From assembly GCF_902459465.1 (NCBI RefSeq), contig NC_047073.1, forward strand, positions 7,751,036-7,815,035: a stretch of 64,000 bases of DNA. The letters are read 5' to 3'. The first letter of the stretch is position 1, and each line of letters starts with the position of its first letter. Of the stretch, positions 32,801 through 44,800 are shown piece after piece. The notes beneath the pieces were generated by a model. That model did not search any database and was not told where the DNA came from. It saw nothing but the letters and a program-made list of their open reading frames with translations. This stretch comes from Asterias rubens (Eukaryota; Echinodermata; Asteroidea; Forcipulatida; Asteriidae). Position numbers and translations under genes: made by a program.

Positions 32801-35800
32801 GCGCTGGCGTATTAATCCCATAGCTCTTTTGGTAGGGCTATGGCACGTTAAACTGAAGGTCGTAGTTCAAATCCCGCTCTATTCAATTTGTTTTTGTTCT
32901 ACCCCGAATAAACTAAAATTTACCTGGTCCATTTTCCCTTGTGGTTTAGTATTTTGATATTAAATAATGAATTGCTTAATGAATAGGTGTGCATTAAGAT
33001 GTGTGATCTACAATACGGTAAGGTGGGAGAGCAAGCCTTGGCATTGGTCTTACCGTGTTTACTGGAGCATGGACTCCCAAGCAGGGTGGAGGAGGTTCGA
33101 AACATTAGGTACGTCACAGCAAAGTCCGATCTTTGGATGTTGCTTGAACATTTTTTGTTTATTCAGGGGTTGATTCACAAAGAGTTAGGACTAGTCCTAA
33201 CTGAAGACTAGTCCTAGGAGATATACAAAATTAAGGCTAGTTCTAAGTTAAGACTAGTCCTAACTCTTTGTGAAATCCACCCATGTATGTGTAGATTAAT
33301 ATTTCATTATATTTAATTTATTTTTTGTTTAAGGCTGACAATTTACAAATTTTGATTTCTTGTATTTAGCCTTCGTTGTTGTAAGTTCCTGTTACTCTTC
33401 TGTGCTTTAAAATATGGAAAAAAATGTTTCTAAAAGTGGAGAGAACAAAATATTAAATTCTTAAAGTTTTGAAATTGAGTACAAAATAGGTACAATTTCA
33501 GCATGTAATTTATTGGTATTCTCTTTATTGCTTGGATAGCCTGTATACCTTGGTCCAAATCAGCAAGAAGGCCGGCAGCAGGTTAAAACCCCATATGGCA
33601 GTACTGGTAACTGCACAGTTGGAGTCACTCAGCGGTCTGGAACACCAGGCTATGAACTACATGAGCCTACACGTCGGTCAGAACCAAGACAGTCAAGAAA
33701 AGGTTAGTGGATAATTTGTAGGGTGTCGTGGCTGATTGGTTTAGAAATCTCAAACTACCAAATGCGCCCTTTCAAAAATGTACCGACCGGACAAAATCTT
33801 TGAGCATCCGGACAAAAAAACCTTGAAACACAAAACGATATTATGGTGACAACAAAATCATTTTATTACCCTACCTTTAAAACAGAGAGAAGATATGGTT
33901 TGATAAATATTTGTTCTTTGTTCTGAATTTTGTTCATAGTTGGATAATGCTCGGATAGCTGTGAGTAAGAGTTCTCCAATGATGGAAATGATCAACATGG
34001 TGAGTTACTAAACATCTCAATCATCGCTCAAGCAGCTCAGATATTTGTATCACAGCATGCAAAATATGAACTAGAGTAGAGTTGTGCGTCGGTTCTCTCC
34101 TCTTCTCCTGGCCCTCAAAGGCAACAAGTCCTTTTAAGTAATGAAATATCCAATGAAGGGGTGTCGCTTCTCATGGGTGGTTAGCTTGTTTCAAAGTGTC
34201 GTAGCTATGACTGAAAAAAGCATGATCCCTATAGCTTATCATGGTGCAGGGTCCTGGGAAAACTGGAAAGAATGGTAGAAGGAGAGCGAAGGCGTTGGGA
34301 GGCTGATGATAGTGAAGATGAAGGGCTAAGAGATCTTGGAGATATACTGGGACAGGATTATGTACAACTTTATACACAAAAAGAAGAATTTTGAAACACA
34401 AACTACTTTCTACTTTCGTAAATATGCTTTTGAGTGTGTGTATGCTTTTACCCGTTTATTATTAAATTTTTTAACTTTGTAAAAACTTACAATGTAAATT
34501 TAAATAGTGTCAACCTTTTGCTTATTGTTTGATTCATATAAATAAACTCATTGTATTGTTGATTTGATTACAGTGTGCGCAGTATGTAGACTCTGAAGTC
34601 TTGGTGGAGTTGGTGCCCAGAGTGTGTGATCTCATCCGCAGTGGAATCGGCATGGGAACTAAGGTAGGTCCGATGGGTGACCTTTCGGAGGACTCTAGGT
34701 GGCAGCAGAGGTGGCAGGAGTACTACTAATCTGCTTTTATTAAATTTGTAATGTATTTGGATTTTATCCCATCAAAAATGAAAACGATATTTAAAAAAGT
34801 TGTGCCAGTGAAAATCTCTTTTTCTTTTTTGTACTGAATACAGCGACTTTTGCACAAAAGTAGAATTACAAATTGTAGAATTAGGTGACCCTTATTAAAA
34901 ACATTCTAACAAAGACTTTCCCGTGCTTAGCGTATATGAATTCCATTTTCCAGTTCAAAAAGCATCTACAAACTAACTTATTTGTTTAATGTGTTTCCTC
35001 TGTGGTTTTTGTATGTTTTATTGTAGTGCTTAGTAACCACTGGAAAAGACGCTTTACTAAATGCTTTTATTATTTGTATTATTAATTCCCCATGTCAACT
35101 TTTTTTTACAGGCTGGTTGCGCTAACTTTCTTATTCTTCTGAGTCATCAATGCCCTCTGGATCTGGCACCCTTTGCAGGTAAGTTTAATTTTGTCATTCT
35201 GCAGAAAAGTCATGGTACTTTAATCGAAAAACTCCATTGGTAACATGGCTAAAGATAAACATGAATTCGATTTGGAAAATTCTGACTTATGTCCGTCCGT
35301 CTGTGTCTTGGGCTCTGCACGCTGTGTTACACAGTGAAAAGGCATTGACTATGACCCGGTCTTCAGGCTCATACTTCGGCGCCTGGAACCAAGCCCAAGT
35401 TTGAGAAAGGGCACAAGACGGCCAGTTGATCGATTTAACTGTTCACTTGATTGTTTCAGGAAAGCTTCTTAGTGCACTTTTGACGGGTCTAAATGATAAG
35501 AGCTTGGCGGTCAGGAAAACAAACGCAGCAGCAATCGGTCATCTAATTAAGGTAAGAATATGAACAACAATGATCAGAGCTACATGTACTTTAACATTTT
35601 ATGGAACCTTATGTTACATGTCCAAGGAATGATTGTCCAAGGACCGACCATTCAGAATAGGCAATGTTATAACATTTCGGACAAACAATTTTTGAGATTA
35701 TTTTGACCCACCCATCCACCCCAAGTTTTCACTACTAATATTGAGAACGACTTTACATCTTCTTTTTAACCTTGTCAGTTGTCTTTTTCAAGACTATAGT

Positions 35801-38800
35801 TTGAGTTTGGCATTGAAGATTTTATCGTGTTTCTCATCCCCCCCCCCCCCCCCAGGTTGCCAAAGACAGCAGTGTGGAGAAACTGATAACAAAGTTGAAG
35901 AATTGGTACACAGAAAAAGACGGTAAGAGTACATGATAGCCAGAAACATAATGGTGTATTTACACTGATAACATTTCTTTAGTAGTCCGTTCTCTATCAT
36001 TTGAAACCATAAAAATCATTGAAAATATTTTGATCCCAAATCTGAAAATTTAACCATGCTGGCATGACAGGTTTTATTTTGTTCTGCACCAAAAACGCAA
36101 ACTTACAAAATTCTCAATGAATCTCACACTTTTGCTTATTTATCCATTCCACAAAGATAAAATGTCTTGAGTTCTTTATCATTTGAAACCATAAAATCAG
36201 CAAACCTTTTTTACCCAAAATCTGAAAGTTTTGTGATAACAGGTTATTTTGGGTTTTTTCGGACCAAAACAAAAAATTTGCAAATTGCTCAGTAAGTTTC
36301 AAACTTTGGGTCTTTTCCCCATCCACACAGATAAAAATGTCTTACGTGGCTCGTTCTGTATCATTTGATACCATATAATCACCGAAAGTAATTTGACCCC
36401 AAATCTGAAAATTTTACCATGCCGGCATGGCAGATTTTTGGACCAAAAACCCAAACTCAAACATTTCTCAATAAATCTTAAAGGAACATGTTGCCTTGGA
36501 TCGGTCGAGTTGGTCTTTGAAAAGCGTATGAAACTGTTTGTTATAGAATGCATATGATTAGAAAGATATTTTAAAAGTAGAATATAATGATCCAAACAAG
36601 TATCACTCGAAATTGCGTGGTTTTCCTTATACCTCGTCGACTAACACGGTCGGCCATTTATGGTAGTCAAATTTTTTACTCCCATAAATGGCCGACCGTG
36701 TTAGTTCGCAAAGTGAAAGGAAAACCAAGCAATTTCGAGGCAAATTTGTGTGGATCATTGTATTCTACTTTTAAATCATTTTTTTAACCATATGCATTTT
36801 ATAGCAAACAGTTACAAACGCTTTTCAGAGACCAACTCGACCGATCCAAGGCAACGTGTTCCTTTAAAATTTTGCTTATTTATAAACCCAGTCCACACTG
36901 ATAAAATGTCTTCAATAGTCCACACTAGAACATTTGAACATTTACAACCACCCAAAAATGTTAGATCCCGAATCTGAAAATCTTGGCTGGTATGAACTAT
37001 GGCCCTGATAAGTTTGTGATTGTATGCTTTGTATTTCAGATGAAGCGTTACACACGGCTTGTGGGTTGACGTTACAAGCTATGTCCAGGCACAGTTCAGA
37101 TGCTTTTAAGAGACACAATGCCCTCGCCATGCCGTTGGTGTTCCTTGCGATGCACGCCACGAAGGAAAAAGGTAAGACTCTAGTGGTAGTATTTTTGTTC
37201 AAGGTATTATGCAGGATTGGTTGAGCTGACAACATTAGTCGCAGAGAGTGTTCATGTTTTGTGTGATCAACCATGTTAAAACTTTGTTACATTGTATTTC
37301 ACTTTGAAATACTGCGTTTCTGGAAAGAGATGTCATTTTTTATTTCCCCAAATTTGAATGTACATGTAAGAAGATTACTGTACGTGGTAGAGCTTCTCAG
37401 ATTGTGTATTCCTCAAGGTTTTTTTTCTTCCTACTTGGACATAGTTCCAAAAAAGTTTCAGCGATATCTTAAAAAGGCGCCCACCTTTTGAAATAAAATT
37501 TTCTCAGGTTAATTTTATTGTAATGTATACAACTACATTTATATGATTAAAACAATCAAACCGTTCCAAAAACCAAAGGTATTTTGTACGATGCAGTTCA
37601 GCACAATAGAAACAAGAGAACTTATTCTGAAGTTGGTGTTTGACAAACTTTGCTGTATTTGTTTTATTTCCTTAATGCAGTGAGTGGACGAAATGAGGAG
37701 AAAGATTGTGTATGGGAAGAGGTCTGGCTAGACTCCACTCCAGGTAAAGTTACTTACCAAGCTACATCTACCTGTACCTGTGTGTACATTTCTAACCTTC
37801 TTGCAGCTTGATACGAGACCAACTCCTTAAAGTGTCTACTCTTTTTTGCTTAAAAAAGTTGTGCTTAGTAGTACTAAGTTTATTTAGGCATTCCACTCGG
37901 CATTCCGCTTGGACACCTGTTTTTCGGTGTGTTTTTTTTACTTTCTTAATACTTCTTCTTCATCTTCTTCTCCCCGTTTCTTTTCCACTAACAAAAAAAA
38001 CACATTTTCAAAGCCCATATAACATTGAAATTTCACATCTAGCAAGATATTTTTTTAGGAGATGAAAACCGCATCAATTACAGCATGATGATGTTATCAA
38101 AATGACGTCATAAGTTTTCAAAATTTATTATTGTTGGTTGTTTCAAATTTGCTAACCGTTAGAACCAACATTCACTTTACGTATATCAAACCTTTGTACA
38201 AAGACATATTTACGAAATTATTCTTTGAAAGCAAAAAGGCTGCTTACTCAAAAGATAGTAGAATATAAAGCAAGACAAGTTCTCAAAAGAACATAAACTA
38301 CCCAGTAGATACCCACATGGTGTAACCACAAACCAAATAACCTTGTTTTTGTTTCTACAAACTGGAAGTCAGATTTGAAGCCTTTAATGGTGTGTGTTTG
38401 TTTATGTAGTGATTCTTTCAAAGCAAAACAAAATTGCTGACTTGGAGATATCTACACCAAAAACCTTGTTTTCATTTCTACAAAAATTTATTGCTGGTTA
38501 TATTTTTACTTTTCATTTTAGGGACTGAGGGTGGAATCAAGTTATACTTAGCGGAGATCGTCACTCAGACCAAGGAAGCATTGGGATCCCAATCCTGGCC
38601 TCGCAAAGCCCAGGCAGCCAGAGCAATGAGCACCGTGGCTAAGAAGCTCGGCTCCAGGCTCCAACCGCCTCATCTTGGCCGGTTACTGGCGGCCCTGGTC
38701 GCTGGACTCTCTGGCAGGACGTGGAATGGAAAAGTAAGTACGGCAAACAAACCAGGGCCTAATTCTATGGCTCTGCCGACCGCGGAATTGTGCGCTTACA

Positions 38801-41800
38801 GGTTCTTTCCCAAGTTCTGGAAAAAAAATCACAGGCATATTACTTGGATGGGACTCAAACCCAGGACTTTGCCAATCTAGAGCAGATGTTGTATCCCACC
38901 GAGTAATAACAATATCACAGAACTTGGGACATTACTGAGTATACAGTACTTGCACATAGGTGTAAGGGTAAAACCAAGTAACATTCTTTATCCACCATGC
39001 AAATTTATAAAATGTTTATTAAACATCTTTTAAATATAGTCAAATTAAAAATTAAAAAAACTTTGTTCATTTTCATTGATATATTTATTGATTTGTTTAT
39101 TTTTATAGGATGAGCTGTTAAGATCTATTTCAACGGTCTGCACATCATGCAGGTAAGTAATCTGTGAATGTGAATGCGAACCCAATTATTCGCTTTTTGA
39201 TATAGGTAGAAAACAGGAAATTTTTAAATTTTTTTTTAAAAGGGCTGCCATTGCTTGACACTTTAATATTATTGCTTCTCTTCACTTTTGAGGTAAATGG
39301 GTATCTGTGAAGGCAGAGATGGTTCCTGTGATTAATAGTTTAGTGCGCTACATATTTGGCAGCACAGGCTGTATACTCGCAGGGAGCTGAGATAGATTAA
39401 GGAATTAAATAAAATGGCTTAGTGACCAGGAGTTATAATATTGATGCCATGAGCGTCACTGAGTGACAACCTGAGTGCTACATAAGAAGCCACTTACACT
39501 ATTATAAAAACAATTTTGAGTCTGCGATGACCCTATAGCAGAAAACCCTTCTTTTGACATACTCAGTGGGTGGGTTCGTTTAGCTTCCCTGGGTCGACCC
39601 CAGTACGTTCGAATATGTTTGACGGGGCTCACTCGGGTCAGCCCCCAGTGCCCTGCTTGTGGAGTGGGTCACTTGGGGGTGACCTGAGGTGCATGATGTC
39701 ACCCCTAGAGGGTGAGTGATCGTTCGATTAGCTCTTGTCAGGGGCTCACCCAAGTGAGCACTGCAGAGTCGACCCAGGGAAGCTTATCGAACGCACCCTT
39801 AATGTGTGCAATTTAAAAAAAAAATTTTCATCAAGGGCACAATCACATTAACATCACCTACACTGTAAAAAAATTCTCGTAAAATTTACGGGAATCGGTT
39901 GTGCAGCGAGATGCCAACCGATTCCCGTAAATTTTACGTTGCAAACCGTACACGAAGTTACGGTGTGCCGTGATTTTTACGGTGAGAAAGCTGTCAGATT
40001 ACGGTGTGAAACCGTACACGAGGTTACAGAGTGCCGTGAGTTGTACGGTATATTACACGTTGATATTACTGCCATGGGACCGTATTTGAAAAAGTGGAAA
40101 CTGACCGTAATTGTAATGGCTTATTACAATAGTACAATTACTCCAATGGTAATGTATTTAAAAAAGTGGAAAATAACCATATGTTAAAGGTACGATACAG
40201 CTTTGGTAATTATCAAAATAATTTGGCAAGAAATATAATTCTAAGTAATTTTCATCATAAAACTGCAAATGAGATAATAATCTCCCTTCAAAATAGTTCT
40301 ATCTTAAATGCTGATATTCGAGAAAAGTTCTGAACACCATCAAAAGGCAACAACTGCTTTCGATTTGCACTGTTCGAATTCAGCCGCTGCATTTAGTGGT
40401 CTTCATAACAAAATATAAACATCCTCACAGAATAACTGATGAAATAGAAACCTTAACAGGTTACCAATGATGGGGATTTTGAAAACTAGACGACTGGAAT
40501 TGGAATGAACTCATTGTTTCCAGAACCAAAACCAATGATGTATCATACCTTTAAGTAATACACCATGAGCACGGGATTGTACAATAGAGTACAAAAAGTG
40601 GGTTAATCTAGTTACTCTAGTCGCCCCGCCTGAACTTCCTCATAAGCATTGCGCGTGCGCGATGATCCCTAGAGTTCTTTTGGTGTGCCCAGATACGGAT
40701 TTTGGCCGTAAAAGGCTGGCGAGCAAAAGCGAGAATGGTAATTCACCGTCGAAATATACACATTTCTCACCGTAAAATTACGGTCATTCCTTTTAGACAA
40801 TCCCATGGTGCATTGCGAGCCAGTATTAACGGGGTTACCCGTAAAGTCAAGGAAATTATTTTTTGTATAAAATACACCAAAGATGTTTGCGTACTTTTCA
40901 CCGTAAAAATTACGGTGATTTTATTTAACAATCCCATGGTGCATTGCGAGCCATTATTTACGGGTTCCTCCGTACTTTTCACCGTAAAAATTTCGGTAAT
41001 TATTTTTAAACAATCCCATGGTGCATTGCGAGCCGGTATTTACGGGGTTGCACCGTAAAGTCATGGAAAAATCTCGTTACGGTAAAACACCGTAGCTATT
41101 TACGTACTTTTCACTGTAAAATTACGGTAATTTTTTACAGTGTACCTGCCAGACTACTTTAATCGTTATGCGCCTCAAAATAACGAACAAGATCGCATCG
41201 CATTATGAGTGCTTAATGTTATTATTATTCTTTGTCGGAATCATGTAGGAATGCTCTTGAGAGTCCCGATGATGCCTACCCGGAGCAGCCCACCATTGAG
41301 ACGGTTCTCACGGCAGTCTTCAGAGAGAGCAAGAAGGAGCGGATTGATTATAAGATCGTTGCTCTTCAATGTCTCTCCTCCATCTTACAGGCTCATAACA
41401 TTGATCGATTCAAAGATGTCACTGACATCCTCTTCCCACTCTTATCAAAGGTAAGTTATGGAAGTTCCCTTTTTTCAAAACCATGTGGATTGGGTTTTCA
41501 GTCCCTACCTGACTGCGTGGGTTTTACCCTCAGAATAATTCTCTGGGGTTTTTCCTCCCACATCTAAAACTGAAAATTGCTTGCTAGTCTTCACTCCTTT
41601 GGGTTCTTGGCAAGTACAGTAATTAGGTTTGCTTTTCTGATGCTCCTAGTCTTCACTCCTTTGGGTTCTTGGCAAGTACAGTAATTAGGTTTGCTTTTCT
41701 GATGCTCCTAGTCTTCACAACTAGAATTGAGAAAGGAAATCATATCATTTTTGTCATTTATAAAAAATTAAAAAAATTGGAAAAGAGTTGGACTAGAAAT

Positions 41801-44800
41801 ATTTTGTTAAAAAAAGACCATTTTTATTTTCAGGAGAAGAAGGATGACTCTGATTCTGACGATGAGAATGATCGAGAGAGACAAGACGCAAAACTCAAAC
41901 TTCAGGAATGTGCATATGAGAGTCTGGGTAAAGCGTGGCTGCGTGAACGACTAACCCAAGGTGATTATGACAGACCCCTCTCTTTTTATTACGCAGTGCT
42001 CAAATTTTGCCATTTAGCTCTGGCATACAATGGCTACAGCGGGCATGACAGTCGCCCTTCTTTTCGCACATCAAATATATTTTAAATTCAATTCTCATTT
42101 ATTTTAGAGTGCATACAATGTAATATCGAGTACATGTAGTGTAAGGGTTATATGAGAATAACCTCTGGTTTGAGATGTTTTGTACTCTGTATTTTTATCA
42201 TGTATCAAAATTACTGTGATATTTACTATGCTGTAATCCATTTGATTCTGAACTGTTAACTTCAATATTTTTTCTTCTTCTAGTTTTCATAATTTGTCTG
42301 TAATATTTGTATTCCTGTTGTCTATTTTTTCTATGTCTTGATCTAGTGTTGTCTTATGTTATACCAAGTATGTGTTCTCCTTGTACACAGGAAAGACAGA
42401 TGTCATGCATTATTCTATAATGACAGTAAATACTTGGAATCTGGAATCTTGATTTAAATTGTTAAAATAGTCCACAAAGTTGTACATTGTACATCTTTAC
42501 CAGTTGCCTTTCTTGCATTAGTTGTTATATTCCTGGAAGGGGGCATTAAGGCAGAATGCTCTTTGTCTTCCAGGCACACATAGTGCTTTCTTTTAGTAAC
42601 ACATTAGAAGCTTTTAAGAAGTAAAATGGCTCCAGACAATAAAAATTGCATCACAGTATCATTTTTTTGCCGAATTACTGTGAAAGACATGTCTTCCCAA
42701 TTCCATGCAGAATTTACCCTTCCTATACTGACTTACGAACGGTACAATACTGATGAAGTTTTCATGCTCAGTTTTCTTTGCACATAACATATAAATGTTG
42801 GAAATAATAATAGATGTCTGCTCTAGCAATGCAATGGTCATGAATTCGAATCTCACTGTGGATTTTGTTTTTACAGAACTCGGGGAAAGTACTGATTATG
42901 CATCAGTATAAGGGCAAAAACAAGATATAATTGTTTTAGTAAGAGATTTCAAATTCATCCTAATTTAGGCTTAGAATGTTAATATTTCACGATATATAAA
43001 ATGTTTAAGACATCACCAGTGGAGTTCACAATAAGTTAAAATAGTTTTCTCTCAAGTAAGGGCTAGTTACTCATCCTATTTGAGGACTAGCCTTTCGTGT
43101 TCAATAACTCCTTGGACTAGTGCTATGTTTGTACTATCTTGTCTAATCGACCACTGATGACATTTATTTAAAAGATGATAATTTGGTTATCTTCAAGTGC
43201 TTGATTTTCTTTACAAAAAATTTTAATCTACTGATTGTATATTTCCCCCTCCAATATTTCTCACATAGATCTTTACCACCAAGAGTTCTGCCGTTACCTG
43301 TCGGATGGATTGCAGAACAGCACCTTTAAAGTCCAAGTAACCATCCTCAAATCTCTAGGTCTATTCTTGGACAGGTAAGCGTCGATGTTTATTTGCTTAA
43401 AGGCAGTGGACACTATTGGTAATTACTCAAAATAATTGTCATCATAAAACCTCACTTGGTAACGAGTAGGGGGAGAGAATGATAGTATAAAACATTGTAA
43501 CAAACGGCTCCCTCTGAAGTGACGTAGTTTTCGAGAAAATAGTAGTTTTCGAGAAAGAAGTAATTTTCCACGAATTTGATTTCGAGACCTCAAGTTTAGA
43601 ATTTGAGGTCTCAAAATCAAGCATCTGATAGCACACAACTTCATGTGACAAGGGTGTTTTTTCCTTTCATAGTTATCTCGCAACTCTGATGACCATCAAG
43701 CTCAAATTTTCACATGTTTGTTATTTTATGCATATGTTGAGATACAATAAGTGAGAAAACTGGAGTTTGACAATTACCAATAGTGTCCAGTGTCTTTAAA
43801 TCTAGATCCAAATATCAGACATTTTGTCAGCAGTGACTCTCACCACTGTAATATACAACAGCTTGGGGATGTTTGCTCCCCAGGGAGTTGAGAAAGTTTG
43901 AGGAATAATCCAGTCGTCGCGTTTTTTTCTTTAACAGGTTGATGTTCCTAGTTCCTGATATCTCAGATATCGACTGCAAGTTTGTGTCCAGTATCCTTCT
44001 AAGAATCATCCCCGATCTATGCAAATGTTTAGGTAAGTCAAGTTTCAATCTTTCCTCTGACTTATGAACTGAGTTTGCTTTCAACATCTACAGTAGATGA
44101 TTAAAGCAATTTTGGCATTTTAAGTAGGATTTGAAACTTTAAAGGGTGGGAGTTATAGTTGAGTTTTGCAGTAGCACCATATGTATCGGTCTTAAGTAGT
44201 GATGGTTCTGAAGTTTAGGTTTAGTCCCGTCTCCAGCCTATATGCTTCACCGAGCTATGCCCAGCTGATCCTGTTCCCAGACCAGAACGTTTGTATGCTA
44301 ACTAAAACAGAAAGCTTTCCAGTAGAAAATAAAGCTTGGTTAAAAATGTTCCTAGTTGATGAGATAAATTTCCCTTACCATGAAGTTATATCATGCTGTT
44401 TTGTGTCATTCTTAATTGATCTCTTATTTTATTTTTTACAGGTATCGTCAAGTACATAGCAATAAGAAGAGAAGCTTTAAATATACTGGAAAAACTTGTC
44501 ACTAAACTAAAAGGTAATTTTTAACTGCCTCTAACCACTAGACTTACTTGGTGGTATATAAAGACATCTGCTCTGGTAATGCACAGGTCTTCGGTTTGAA
44601 TCCCATCCGAGTGATTTTCCTGTTTTTGTTTTTTTCACAGCTTTTGGCGGAACATTTTTGTTATGGTTTTTTTTTATCATCAGGAGGGCAGGGTTTTTGT
44701 TGACAATTTTGTATGGAAGGACAGCCTTGTAGAGGTCCTAGTCTCCTGTTCTTCCTTGCCACCAAATAGCTTGGTATTTTATTCAGTTTCAAATATTTGT

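Noticed and set aside
23949..36867. The M2 hairpins as microRNA precursors
   Set aside because: They are about 340-390 bp, occur as repeated TTAA-flanked copies and lack a pre-miRNA-sized stem-loop. They are better explained as foldback transposons.
39939..40187. Open frame inside the TTACGG-rich element as a transposase
   Set aside because: Only 82 codons of repetitive composition, no catalytic motif. The element is non-autonomous.
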